A stretch of DNA of 64,000 nt from Zea mays. Taxonomy: Eukaryota > Streptophyta > Magnoliopsida > Poales > Poaceae. Made by a program: the position numbers and the translations under genes. Below, in pieces: positions 11,017-22,035 of the stretch. The notes beneath the pieces were generated by a model. It was given only the letters and a program-made list of their open reading frames with translations, ran no database searches and was not told the origin of the DNA. The stretch lies in assembly GCF_902167145.1 (NCBI RefSeq), contig NC_050098.1:134552207-134616206 (forward strand), written 5' to 3'. Positions within the stretch are counted from its first letter, which is position 1. Each line of letters opens with the position of its first letter.

Positions 11017-12218
11017 TGAAAGTCGCCTAGAGGGGGGTGAATAGGCGGAATCTGAAAATTATAAACTTAAGCACACACTACAAGCCGGGGTTAGCGTTAG
11101 AATTAAATCCGAGTTCGAAAGAGAGGGGAAAACGAATCCACCAAGAAATAAAGTGGATGAACGCGGTGATTTGTTTTACCAAGGTTCGGTTCTAAAGAAC
11201 CTAGTCCCCATTGAGGTGGTCACAAAGACCGGGTCTCTTTCAACCCTTTCCCTCTCTCAAACGGTCACTTAGACCGAGTGAGCTTTCTCCTTAATCAAAC
11301 GGGTCACTTAGACCCCACAAGGACCACCACACACTTGGTGCCTCTTGCTTTGATTACAAGTCTCTTGGGAACAAGAATGAGAAAGGAAGAAAGCGATCCA
11401 AGCAACAAGAGCACAAAGAACACGAACAAACGCTCTCTCAAGTCACTAAGTGGTTAGAGTGGATTTGGCACTTGGAGAGGCTTTGATTCTTTTGATTTGT
11501 GTTTAGGAGTGAATGCACTAGCCCTTGTATTGAATGAGAACCTTGGAAAACTTGGATGCATGGAGTGGTGGTGGTTGGGGTTATTTATAGCCCTCAACCA
11601 CCAAACAACCGTTGGGGCAGGCTGCTGTCGATGGGCATACCGGACAGTCCGGTGTGCCACCGGACACTGTCCGGTGCGCCAGCCACGTCACCCAACCATT
11701 AGGGTTCTATAGCTTTTGACCGTTGGAGGCTTTGTCTTCTAGTGGCACCGGACAGTCCGGTGCCGCACTGGACAGACACTATTCAGTGTCCAGTGCGCCA
11801 CTGACCCGTGGCTCTGACTCTGCGCACTGTTCTGCACTATTCATCTGATCACCACGCTTTTGCAGTTGACCGTTGCGCGAAGTAGTCGTTGCTCCGCTGT
11901 CACATCGGACAGTCCGGTGAATTCTAGCGGAGTGCGCTGAAGAAACCCGAGAGTGGCTAGTTGGACTATGTACGGTCCTGGTGCATCGGACACTGTCCGG
12001 TGGCACACCGGACAGTCCGGTGCGCCAGACCAGGGCACACTCGGTTTCTTTGCTCCTTTGTATTTGAACCCTATCTTCAATCTTTTATTGGTTTGTGTTG
12101 AACCTTTATGCACCTGTAGATCATATACTCTAGATTAAACTAGTTAGTCCAATATTTGTGTTGGGCATTCAACCACCAAAATAAATACTGGGAAAAGGTT
12201 AACCCTATTTCCCTTTTA
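11017..12218 (-). repeat. 5' LTR, Opie/Ji-like, 1202 bp
   Basis: It starts TGAAAGTCGCC and ends CCCTTTTA; the usual final CA appears as TA. A minus-strand TATA reads CTATAAATAA at 11581-11590. CCGGACAGTCCGG-type palindromes lie at about 11640-11680, 11750-11775 and 11905-12020. Confidence 0.8.
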
Positions 12219-12384
12219 GTGTGTCCAAATTCACCACTCCTAAAGGTATTGTCTCATTTGAAGGATTGTTTTGTTTAGGACAATGGTGCTCTCTTACGCA
12301 CTCTCATGCAACAAACTCATGTAATTTATTAGAATGATATGTCTATTGATGAGTAATATTCTGCTTTTGGTTCCCATTGAGCAG
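12219..12384 (+). other. likely intron or spacer upstream of the antisense ORF exon
   Basis: No coding is seen. It ends in a pyrimidine-rich acceptor, TTCCCATTGAGCAG, immediately before the PF04195-like frame opens, so the Opie/Ji-like copia probably inserted in an intron or just upstream of it. Confidence 0.45.
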
Positions 12385-14055
12385 GTTTGTGGTCGAAGTG
12401 TTGAAAATTTATCAGATCTTCCTCCACCAGATCACCCCCGAAGCTATATTAAGGATGGAGATTTTTGTCTGCGCAGTAAGGAGTCAAGGGATAGAACCGA
12501 GCGCAAAGTGCTTCTGTAGTATGCACGAACTTTTATATGAGACAAAAGCCATGGGTAAAGAACAGTACCATAACAACTTCGGTTGTTATGGATTTATCGC
12601 CCGTCCCAACTCAAGCTACCCAGTACCAACATTTAGGAAAAGATGGCCAGGAAATTGGATGGAGGAATGGTTTTATGTGAAGAACGACTTGGTGGCTAGG
12701 GAGGATGTTAAGGAGGTTATTATGCGCCCCATTTGGTCCCGCTTCGGTCTCCGAAGGCCGAAGGTTGAAATCGATGAAGCCGCTGAAGCATGCTAGAAGG
12801 CTTTTGGTACTGTTTGCTTTTTTATTAGTACAAGAGATTTAATCCAGGAGCATATAGCTTTCAGAGTGTGGCCGCTTGTAGAGAACTAGGAAATGCCGAA
12901 GGAGACTGTCACCAAGTCTGGCGAAGGTGAGCTGGTTTGACTGAAATACACCTTCAGATACGGAGATAAATTTGATGAACCGAATGATGAATGGCTAAAA
13001 TGTATTGAAGCTACAAGTGATGAACTGCTTGGGCCATATTCCAAAGCGGAAGATAATGCCTTATCCACATCCTTCGGGGGCCAGGGAAAAAAGAGATTAA
13101 ACAGAGTTTTTGATGCCATTGGTTTTGTTTACCCCGACTACTGCTACCCTCTGCGAGGACGGGGAAAGAAGAGGAAGGCTGCTGCTTCGGCCACCCCGAT
13201 GAGCCTGCGCCGAAGAGCAAAAAAACTGAAAGTCCTTACCCACCGGCCGTGTTATATTGAGCCGGTCGTGATACCTGAGCTTAGCGGGGAGACTTCTTCA
13301 GCTGCTGAACCAAAGGAGCCCATTCCTCCTACGTAGAAGGCTGAAGAACCGGCTATCATGCCGAAGGCACCCTCAGCCGAGCAAGCCGAGGCAAAGACTG
13401 GTAAAGATAAGGCCGAAGAGCCAAAAATGTTAGAAATTTTAAGCCCTTCGGCGGAAGTAACAATGCCAAAGATACAAAAATGTCTTGCGGCAACTCCCAA
13501 AAGAAGAAGGATGGCAAATGTACTAGATGTGCTAAAATCAGTAAAGGCTTCAAGCTCTACTCCTTCAGGGAAAATTGCAGAGGCTTTGAAAATGCAAATC
13601 GAAGCTGAAACAAAACCGACCGAAGTTGAAGCTGCAATGAGCCAGGGTAGTGCCGAAGTTGGGCCTTCTGCCGAGAAAAAACCCTCGGAAATTGAAGATA
13701 AGGCAACAGAGGAAGAGGCTATAGAACAGACTTTTCCTGAAAAAGTTGCCGCTCCTGCTCCCGAAGCTTTAAACGAAAGTATTGAATATATCATCCATCA
13801 TGCTTCGGGAAAAAGACTCTCTAAAGAAGAAAAACGAGAAGCTCAACACTATGCCCAGAAGCTGAAATATCCGAAGGGTCATTAGTGTTCAACGGCAGCG
13901 GAGAAGAAGATTTTTTGTACTGTCTCCCGGATAGCAAAGAGATATCTATTTGCCGGGAGATGGGTAGAAGCTTCGGATTCCTAACGTTAGAAGATGGGCT
14001 CTCAGTACTGTCGAAGGATGAATTGGTCGACAGTTTGGCATATAATAGTATAAAG

Positions 14056-14131
14056 GTGTGAAAATCAATTTTTGTATTTAAAAATGAATTATTTCATTTG
14101 CTTATACTTAATACTATACTCCTCTTTGTAG
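14056..14131 (+). other. intron of the antisense ORF (76 nt)
   Basis: Donor AAG|GTGTGA and acceptor CTCTTTGTAG| flank an AT-rich stretch containing stops. Removing it joins ...NSIK to GLILSNALRAQ in one frame. Confidence 0.7.
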
Positions 14132-14924
14132 GGCTTGATCCTTAGCAATGCCCTTAGGGCACAGAAAAATATCGAAGATGAAGGGTGCACAATGGCTCTG
14201 AACAACCTTCGCTCGGAGGTGATTGAACTAAGGAATGAAGGCCTTGAAAATGATAAAATATTAATTTCATTGATAAACAAGATAAAAGAAGACGAAGCTA
14301 GTTCCAAAGTTCAAGCTGAGGCCCAAAAGATTGAAATTGAAGATCTTCGGAAACAATTAGCTGAGGCCAAGTTAAACTGCGCTGTTGCCGAAGCTGATCG
14401 AGATGCCAGCGAATACTGGAAAAATTATTTTGAAAAAATAGTTACAGAGCTTCGCGCATCAAAAGAAAGGTGTTTTGAAAAATCTGTGGAATGTGTAAAA
14501 AAGATAAAGACTAGCTTCGCCAACGTGGGCGCCTACTCAAACGAAGACAACTTCATACGGGGCGACCCTGAGGGCGTAATCGAGTGGATCAGCGGTGAAG
14601 CCAAAGCTTTTGAGGAGATTTTGAGTGACCGCGGGGACGTCTGTGCATTCTCTGGTGTGAGGGGAGTTGCAGCCGTTTTGGAGAAGGCAGGTTGCAGTCA
14701 TATTAAAACCTTGGCCCAGGCCGACGCTACCTTCTCTGTTGACGACACAAAGGACCCTTCGGCCAAAGCGAGTTTAATAGGCGAAAAAAATTTCACTGAT
14801 ATCTGGGAAAATAGCGGCCGAGGGATGGCTCATGAAATAATGAAGAAGAGCGAAAATGATATTCATGACGCTCGAGAAGCAACGAAAGAAGCTGAGAAAG
14901 CTGCGGAACTCGAAAAACGGATAG

Positions 14925-14997
14925 GTATTACTTAATGGTTTTTAGCTTCGTTGTTTATTTTCGTGACTTCGGACTAATTGATGTTCTTCTAACGCAG
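14925..14997 (+). other. intron of the antisense ORF (73 nt)
   Basis: Donor ATAG|GTATTA, a branch-like ACTAATTG and acceptor TTCTAACGCAG|. The splice rebuilds an Ala codon across the junction and continues the frame as ELSPPPEPFDPLADP. Confidence 0.75.
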
Positions 14998-15152
14998 CTG
15001 AACTATCTCCTCCTCCAGAGCCATTTGACCCACTGGCCGACCCAGAAACAAAGAAAGCGATAGAAATTATTAATATGGCCGAAGCTATTGTCGATGAAGT
15101 TATTACCAAGCTACTTAACGAAGTTGCAGAGAAAGTTTTGAAGGAAGAATAA

Positions 15153-16160
15153 CAATTTTTGTAAAAACATTTCTGTAATATTTGGTGAACTAAGTCTGTA
15201 ATATTTGATGTTTATATTTTCAATGTAATATGTAAATCGTTTGTAATTCAGTTCTTTGCGATGCATGAAACTTTATGTACATACCGTTTTTTAGCCTTCG
15301 GCGAAAAAACACCATCCCTTCTTTTCATGCTTCGTAAAAGAGTTTTTATGCCTCGTAAGAATCATCCGCACTTTGTAAAATCATCAATGCTTCGTAAACA
15401 ATTGATCCCTCTTTCTACATCAGAACTGATGAAGCTGTAATTCTCAGCTTACTTTGTGATTTGACATCTTTTCATTTTTTGTAATGCATTCTCTGAAGAT
15501 CAGCTTCATTTCCAGTTGATGTCATTGATGTGATATGATGTATGATGTGATGTTATGCGATATGATGCGATGATATGATGCAAAGAATGATGCTAATGCC
15601 GAAGACACATACCCACACTGAAACACAATCTCTGTGTCCCCTTAGGAACCATCAAAATCTCTTTGCCGCTTATTTTTCGGCTTCACCGCTTATTTTTTGG
15701 TGTAAGTTCTGCATCCCCTTAGGAACGTCTTTTGAACTTCTTTACCTTCTATTTCGGCGGTATTCGCGTTGACTTTTCACGCTTTGCCTTATATTTCGGT
15801 GGTATTTGGCTCTGCATTCCCTTTGGAACGACTTTTGAGCAGAAAACTTACACTACGCTCCCTTGGGAACGACTTTTTGTAGCTTCGATAAACTTACGCT
15901 GCGCTCCTTAGGAACGACTTTTTGTAGCTTCGGTAAAACTTGTAATGCGATTTTTAGCTTTGCATTCCCTTAGGAACGACTTTTGAGCTTCAGCAGTTTT
16001 TGAGCTTCATGAGTCTGTGGGAAAGATATATTTCACTATGACAAGAATGAAGCTATTACAAGAAATTAAAAATGACAAGAAAACTAGATTTTCATTGATT
16101 GTTCCTTATTAAAAAGAAAATGACAATAAATGTAAAAATGCTTCAGAGGTAGGATATCTC
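15153..16160. other. spacer between antisense ORF and gag; A/T-rich 3' UTR-like part
   Basis: On +, the first ~100 bases contain repeated TGTAATATT-like words, as expected of a plant polyadenylation region for the antisense transcript. A GATGTGAT/GATATGAT simple repeat follows at about 15518-15590, then the repeat listed separately. No pol domain is visible on the minus strand. Confidence 0.6.
15628..15990 (+). repeat. degenerate repeat of a CCCTTAGGAACGACTTTT word
   Basis: The word GCATTCCCTTAGGAACGACT or close variants recurs about six times (near 15637, 15712, 15818, 15859, 15915 and 15966), linked by AGCTTCGGTAAAACTT-like segments. It lies in the spacer of the Zeon-like element. Confidence 0.65.
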
Positions 16161-17683
16161 TTAATAGATGTGTTTTGATTCAGTATTGTTGACTGTGCGA
16201 GCTTCAGATTCCTCCCTGAGATCTCGCTGCTGATGAGTCTGATGGCTCCCTTCTGGCTGCTGACCTCGTGAATAGGCAGGTTGTAGTGGCGGCGGAGGTG
16301 GAAGCTGTGGCCGAGAAGCCTGTGGCTGACTAGCCGAAGCAACAGAAGCTGCAGGATGATTACCCACATATTCTGGTATGTAGGGTGAATGACACGAAGT
16401 AGTGTGTAGGACCTACTTCGGTTGACTTTGCCGGGCTTCGGCTTCTGTGATCTCCTTCTTCTTTTGGATGGTGATTTGGCACATTCTTGTAGTATGGCTC
16501 TTGTGTTCACCACAAAATAGACAGTAAATCTTCCTGGGTTGGTCCCCATATCTTCCTCCGAAGCCCCTGGCGCCTCTGCCTCTTGGAGCTGGCGGCTGAA
16601 AAGAGCTTTGTTGCTGCCCCGAAGATTGTGAAGAGTACTGCGGCCTCTGCAGCTGACTTCCTCTATCATCATTCTGAGTGGAGTTGTGAATTGACCTGAC
16701 ATGCCTCGGGTGGATTCTTCCTCCAAAGCCCCTGGTCATCTCAGAGAACCTGTAAGCTTCCTCCCTTCTTTGGCGGAAGTCATTGTCAGCCCTGATGTAC
16801 TCATCCATCTTTTGAAGCAGCTTCTCCAGAGTCTGTGGAGGCTTTCTGGCGAAATACTAGGCAGTAGGTCCTGGACGAAGCCCCTTGATCATGGCCTCAA
16901 TGACAATTTCAATGGGCACTGTAGGCGCCTGTGCTCTGAGACGCAAGAACCTTCGGACGTATGCCTGAAGATACTCCTCATGGTCTTGCGTGCATTGAAA
17001 CATGGCCTGAGTTATGACCGGCTTCGTCTGAAAGCCTTGAAAGCTTGTCAGTAGCATATCCTTGAGCTTCTATCACGAAGTAATAGTCCCTGGTCGAAGA
17101 GAAGAATACCATGTTTGGGCCAAATTCCGAACTGCCATGAGAAAGACTTGGCCATGACAGTTGCATTGCCTCCATATGAAGATATGGTTGCTTCATAACT
17201 CATCAAAAACTGCTTCGGATCCGAATGCCCATCATACATAGGGAGCTGAGGTGGCTTGTATGATGGAGGCCATGGGATAGCCTGCAGTTCTGCTGCCAAG
17301 GGAGAAGCATCATCAAAGGTAAAGGTATCATGATTAAAATCATCATACCATCCATCCTCATTGAATAGGCCTTCTTGATGAAGCTCCCTGTGTTGAGGCC
17401 TTTGATCTTGTTCATCTTGAGCAAGATGGCGTACTTCTTCAGTGGCTTCGTCGATCTGCCTTTGAAGATCAGCCAGTCGGGCCATCTTCTCCTTCTTCCT
17501 TTGTACTTGCTGATGGATTATCTCCATGTTTCTGATTTCTTGGTCCAACTCCTCCTCCTGGAGTGTTGGGCTAGTGGCCTTCCTCTTCTGGCTTCGGGCC
17601 TCTCGAAGAGAAAGGGTCTCCTGATTTGGGTCCAGTGGTTGTAGTGCGGCAGCCCCTGGCGCTGAAGCTTTCTTCGGCGGCAT
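16161..17683 (-). pseudogene. Zeon/Cinful-like gag
   Basis: The gag starts at the ATG at 17683-17681 (MPPKKASAPGA); an upstream open stretch runs into the PBS and is not taken as coding. A coiled coil comes first (about 17560-17400), then the capsid (PPQLPMYDGHSDPKQFLMSY). A frame change near 17090 leads to the retrotransposon gag core (EYLQAYVRRFLRLRAQAP) and an RG-rich region. The zinc knuckle is CLFCGEHKSHTTRMC, with spacing CX2CX5HX4C. In-frame TAG stops lie at 16857-16859 and 16413-16415. After the second, the same frame continues through a Pro-rich tail (LPPPPPLQPAY) to 16161. No protease or RT follows. Confidence 0.8.
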
Positions 17684-17731
17684 GACGAAGGTCAGTGCTT
17701 GCCGAAGGTGGTCGAAAAGGGGTTCACCGGA

Positions 17732-17742
17732 GGTGGGCGCCA
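17732..17742 (-). other. primer-binding site, TGGCGCC type
   Basis: The minus strand reads TGGCGCCCACC one base inside the 5' LTR end. This is the TGGCGCC-class PBS common in Tat-lineage gypsy elements. The tRNA is not named here. Confidence 0.7.
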
Positions 17743-17743
17743 A

Positions 17744-18411
17744 TGTTGGGGACTTGTTCTCAAATACTATGAATTAAGAACAAGGCAACACAAGATGTTA
17801 AATGTTAAAGCCCTTCGTCATTCGGAACATTATTTCCCCTAGGATATAATGATCTTCGGACGAAGGTCATGAAGAACATACCTTCATCATCGCAGTGTAT
17901 GTTAAATAAAAGAAGAAACATATGAAATATAGAAAACAATATACATAATCATGTAACATTATTGATTCATTTTATATAATCATGGAAAGACAGGAACAAT
18001 ATTGAATTATAAAAGTACCTTCGGCTTGATAGAAGGCAAAAAAGTACAAGCGTGACGCAAGAATGAGTACAAGTCAGCGTGAACAGTACGGGGGCTACTG
18101 TTCATCTATTTATAGGCACACGACACAACCTATGAGAAATTACAATCATGCCCCTTATATTTACTATTGGCTTATAGAAAAATCTATGAGGACTGAATAG
18201 CCTTTTCCCTTTTAAGTCGGTTCCCTTTTCTGCGATTTAGCCGAAGCTCCCTTGCGCACAGCTTCGGAGCGACATCAACCTTCGTCACGATCATGCTCCT
18301 CATCGCGTACACTTTTATCATGAATCCGAAGATACATGTCCATAAACCATACTTGGAAGACATTGTTAAATTATGTTTTTGAGGACCTTCGGAGGACGAA
18401 GGCCCCTAACA
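17744..18411 (-). repeat. 5' LTR, Zeon/Cinful-like, 668 bp
   Basis: It starts TGTTGGGGACTTGTTC and ends GGCCCCTAACA, with good inverted termini. It is rich in CTTCGG/CCGAAG words. A minus-strand TATA (CTATAAATAG) lies at 18106-18115. Confidence 0.85.
18106..18115 (-). promoter_or_regulatory. TATA box of the Zeon-like LTR
   Basis: CTATTTATAG on + (CTATAAATAG on -), in the element's orientation and well placed in the LTR. Confidence 0.7.
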
Positions 18412-18800
18412 ATTGATATCCATGGTGCTGATCTATACTACTAATTCATGTCTGGCACATCAGTTTATTGAGAAGTTCTTTACATATAGATTTGTTATGG
18501 GAGTTTAGGCTAAATATGATTCTATTCGTGCTTGGCTACTCCACAGCTCAGATAATCTCACCATGGCAAGAGCATTGTCTGATCTAGTAGCTGAAGGGAC
18601 TCGCCTCAAATCCATGTATTTTGCTACTGGTTCTGACTCTCATAATGTGCTGGCTACTACACAGAAGTCCTATGCAGCTAGGAGTTCCTCTTTAGTGCCT
18701 TGTGAGCATTGCAAGAAGAACACTCATTAGTCTTAAAATTGTTTTGCTAAATTTCTAGAGAAGTTGGGTGATTCTCGTGCACGATGAGTGGCTCGTGGTC
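18412..18800 (+). pseudogene. old copia gag, C-terminal part
   Basis: From about 18510 the frame reads AKYDSIRAWLLHSSDNLTM, then SDLVAEGTRLKSM. A CCHC knuckle is recognisable as CEHCKKNTH followed by four positions (two of them stops) and a Cys near 18700-18745. This fits the end of a copia gag of a different lineage from the Sireviruses in this window. Confidence 0.65.
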
Positions 18801-18859
18801 GTGGTACTGGTTCTGCGCCTAGGGGGCCAGTTGCTATTGCTTCTACTTGATCTGCTTTA

Positions 18860-20000
18860 GCCTTGTCCTTGACTTAGGATCTTGATTATGGGCCTCCTTT
18901 CATGTGGCATATGACCAGTCCTAGTTAGTTTCTTCTACACCTATCATAGAAGATGCTTATGTTCAAACCGCTGATGGTACATTACGCCATATAACCCACA
19001 AGTGTTCTCTTTGCACTCCACACTTTATTGTCCTAATATATTCTTTGTACCTAAGTTGTCTATGAATCTTCTCTCTATTGGACAAATTACCGATCACAAT
19101 TGCTTTGTTGGATTTAATGACTCATATTGTTTTGTACAGGATTGCCACACAGGTGATGCGATTGGGACAGACCATCATCATAGAACTATTCCTTGCCTCT
19201 ACATCCTCGACACCTTGTGCCTTCCACCATCTACTACATCTTCGGCCCGTGTGCTCTCAGCAACTTCAGTTCCTCCTGCCTCTTTTGCTCAATGGCATCA
19301 TCATCTTGGTCATTTGTGTGGTTCTCGTTTGTCCATTCTAATAAAATTAGGGTGTTTAGGTCGGACACTGCCTAAGTCTAGATTTCATTGTAAGGGTTGT
19401 CATCTTTGAAAAGAAATACAACTTCCTTATTTTACTAGTGATTCTCATTCTGCTAGACCTTTTGATCTTGTTCATTCTGTTGTTTGGGGCCCAACTCCTT
19501 TTGTTTCAAAGGGTCGTAATAAGTATAATGTCATTTTTGTTGATGATCATTCTTGTTATACTTCGATTTATTTCATGAAACGTCATTCCAAGTTGCTCTC
19601 TACCTATATGTCTTTTTGCTCGCATGGCTCATACCCAGTTCTCTGATCCTATTATTATTTTTTGTTTTGATTCTGGTGGTGAATATTTATTCGATTCTTT
19701 TCAATAATTTATAACTTCAGAGGGTACTCTTGCACAACTTTCTTGCCTTGGTGCTCATGCCCAAAATAGGGTTGCTGAATGCAAGCATCGTCATGTCATA
19801 GAAACTACTCACACTCTTTTGATCTCTTCTTTTGTCCCCTCACATTTTTTGTGTGAAGAAGTATCCACCGATGTCTACCTCATAAATAGACAACCATTAT
19901 CAAAACTCTCAAGTAAAACTCCTGATGAAGTTCATTTTGGAACTCCTCCTTGTTGTGACTAGCTTAGAGTTTTTGCTTAGCCCCTCGTGAACGGACTAAA
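18860..20000 (+). pseudogene. old copia protease/integrase remnant
   Basis: Recognisable blocks are NIFFVPKLSMNLLSIGQ (about 19033), the GAG-pre-integrase WHHHLGHL (about 19290), an integrase start with VVWGPTPFVSKGRNKYNVIF (about 19480), FDSGGEYLF (about 19670) and NRVAECKHRHV with the catalytic-Glu block (about 19765). Stops and frame changes occur throughout, and the protease Asp motif is not intact. Confidence 0.7.
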
Positions 20001-21663
20001 TTGAATGCTCAATCAGTTGAGTGTGTTTTCCTTGGATACAGTCTGGAGCACAAAGGGTATCGATGTTATGATCCTTCAGCACATCGCATTTGTATTGCAT
20101 GGGATGTGAGTTTTAATGAAAATCGCCCTTTCTTTTGTAACTCCATTACACATTCTTCTTCTTTTTCTATGGAGTCCACCTCTTTCAGGAACCTTCCTCC
20201 CATCCATGCTCCTTCATATGGGTCTTCATCATCCAATACACCATCATCTACTACATCCCCACCTGTTGTTCTCATTCCCATCACAAATCCTATTCCTTTA
20301 ACACCTTCACCTTTTTCTTTTAAACCACCTATCACTAAAACATACAATCGTTATCCTCGTTGTAGTCCCACGACTAGTCCGGATGTAGAACCTGTTATTG
20401 ATGCATGTATTGATAATGATGGCTCTCCGCTGTTTCTGATGAGTTACATATTGATGATGAGTTACCGATTGGTCAGGGATATCATCTTCGTGATTGTAGT
20501 ACCATTGAACCTTCGGCTCACTATGGCTTTCCATGCGTTGCGATTGTAGTTGCTGAACCATCCACTTATCAGGAAGCTTCTGACATTCCTGAATACTAAC
20601 TTGCAACGAAAGAGTTGGATCTCTTGATCATATGGGTACTTGGGATCTTGTTAATTTACCTTATCATGCAATACCTATCACGTTTAATGCGTCTTCGAAA
20701 TTAATATCAAATTTGATGGTTTAGTTGAGCGATATAAAGCTCGTCTTGTGGTCAGAGGTCTTCAACAGACTCAAGACCTCGATTATGATGAAACCTTTGC
20801 ACCGGTTGCACACATGACAATTATGTGTACTTCGATTATTATTACAACTTCTTCTTCTTGGACTATCTCTCTGATGGATGTCAAAGATGCTTTTCTTCAC
20901 GGTGATTTACATGAAGAAGTTTATATGCACCACCTCCAGGTGTTGATATTCCTTTCGGACATGTCGGTCATCTTCATAAATCATTATATGATTTGAAACA
21001 AGCTCCTCGTGCTTTGTTTCAAAGATTTGTTACTATAATCAGGGTTGTTGGCTTTCACTCTAGTGATCATGATCCAGCTTTATTTCTTCATTCTTCTTCA
21101 CAAGGGCACATTTTGCTTCTTTTATGTGTTGATGACATGCTAATTATGGGTGATGATCTAGAACATATTTCTCAAGTAAAACATCTTAGTGAGCAATTTA
21201 AGATGTTTGATTTGGACCCTCTCAAATATTTCTAGGTATTGAGGTTTTGCAATCTACAAAGGGATATTATCTCTCTTAGTCCAACTACATCCAAGATCTT
21301 ATTGCTCGCTCTGGCCTTACTGATAATCGCATAGCTGCAATACCCATGGATATTCACTTACAACTTTGTCTGAATGATGGCTCACAACTATAGGATCCAT
21401 CAATATAGTCGATAGTCTAGTATATCTCACTATCACTCGATTGGATATTGCACATGTTGTTCATATTCTTAATCAGTTTGTCTCTACACCTACTTCAGTA
21501 CATTATGGTCACTTGCTTCGTATACTGAGATACTTAAGGGGAACCACATCTCGTGTCTTATTCTATGATTGTGATAGTCCTCTTCGGCTTCACGCTTACT
21601 TAGATGCCACTTGGGCGAGTGATCGCACTGATCGCCTGTTACAAGTTATTGTATTTTCCTTGG
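20001..21663 (+). pseudogene. old copia RT/RNase H remnant
   Basis: The post-integrase linker [15 protein letters not shown] is followed by a Ser/Pro/Thr-rich spacer. RT blocks follow: LVVRGLQQTQDLDYDETFAPV (20740-20810), MDVKDAFLHGDLHEEVY (20875-20925), and the catalytic block CVDDMLIMGDD (near 21127), where Cys replaces the usual Tyr. RNase H shows HLLRILRYLRGT and YLDATWASDRTDR. The sequence breaks off at 21663. Confidence 0.75.
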
Positions 21664-22035
21664 TGAGGGCACCTAGAGAGGGGTGAATAGGTGATACTAT
21701 AAAAACAGCTTAACAACACAAACTTGGACTAATATTAGATTAGTGAAAGCTAAGTCCAAGTTCAAGAGAGAAGTACAAGCGTAGTAAACTTCTTCACTTA
21801 ATTGCTCTCCACAAGATGAGTATTAGACTTAGAGCAATTATGCAAGTGAAGTGAATGGAGATAGAGAGAATCACACAAGAATAAAGACAAGTGACACATC
21901 AATTTTTATCCCATGGTTCGGTCAAGTAGAATACTTGCCTACTCTACGTGGTGGCGTCCCAATGGACGAGGTTTGCACTCAAACCCTTTCAAGTGATCCA
22001 AAGATCAACTTGAATACCACGGTTCTCTTTATCTC
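21664..22035 (-). repeat. 3' LTR of the Sirevirus, outer piece
   Basis: It begins TGAGGGCACCTAGAG directly after the broken RNase H frame of the old copia and runs to the ATCTC duplication at 22031-22035. It continues at 31256. Confidence 0.75.

Larger units (their letters stand above)
10004..12218 (-). mobile_element. 5' end of an Opie/Ji-like copia (Sirevirus)
   Basis: A gag fragment (10004-10968), a PBS and a 5' LTR (11017-12218) lie in minus orientation. The LTR start TGAAAGTCGCCTAGAGGGG and the gag closely resemble the complete element at 22036-31250. Its 3' remainder lies left of the window because another copia inserted into gag at 10003/10004. It in turn sits in the antisense ORF region of a Zeon-like element. 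The expected TSD on the right is GTGTG (12219-12223). Confidence 0.8.
12385..15152 (+). pseudogene. spliced antisense ORF of the Zeon-like element (PF04195-like)
   Basis: The frame runs opposite to the element's gag. The first visible exon opens after an AG acceptor at 12384 with VVEVLKIYQIFLHQITPEA, and PF04195-like sequence continues (YHNNFGCYGF, WMEEWFYVKNDL). Four in-frame stops follow: TAG 12794, TAG 12887, TGA 12938, TAG 13334. A basic linker and an Ala/Glu/Lys-rich region come next. A one-base frameshift near 13878 leads to GEEDFLYCLPDSKEIS, ending at an AAG|GTGTG donor. Two introns (14056-14131 and 14925-14997) join in frame to a coiled-coil exon and a last exon ending VLKEE with TAA at 15150-15152. 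The function is unknown. The exact splice joins argue that this was once an expressed gene. Confidence 0.8.
12219..18411 (-). mobile_element. Zeon/Cinful-like Tat-lineage gypsy element, 3' end missing
   Basis: From the right: 5' LTR (17744-18411), PBS, gag (16161-17683), a spacer, then a spliced antisense ORF on + (12385-15152). There is no protease, RT or integrase between gag and the antisense ORF, which matches the gag-only non-autonomous layout of Zeon rather than autonomous Cinful. The 3' LTR is off the window beyond the nested copias. The right-hand TSD would be ATTGA (18412-18416). It lies inside an old + strand copia. Confidence 0.8.
18412..21663 (+). mobile_element. old, decayed Ty1/copia internal region, base layer of the nest
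   Basis: Gag, integrase, RT and RNase H homologies follow in order on +, with many stops and frameshifts. The Zeon-like element cut its gag at the left. A Sirevirus cut its RNase H at the right, within what reads ATWASDRTDR followed by a YCIFLG-like block. The LTRs are outside the window. The decay indicates it is the oldest layer seen. Confidence 0.8.

Noticed and set aside
13252..13794. 180-codon minus-strand frame with Ser/Ala/Phe-rich sequence
   Set aside because: It is the reverse-strand shadow of the Ala/Glu/Lys-rich part of the spliced antisense ORF.
20066..20606. Minus-strand frames opposite the old copia
   Set aside because: RT/integrase homology lies on + here; the minus frames match nothing and are explained by the Ser/Pro-rich linker.
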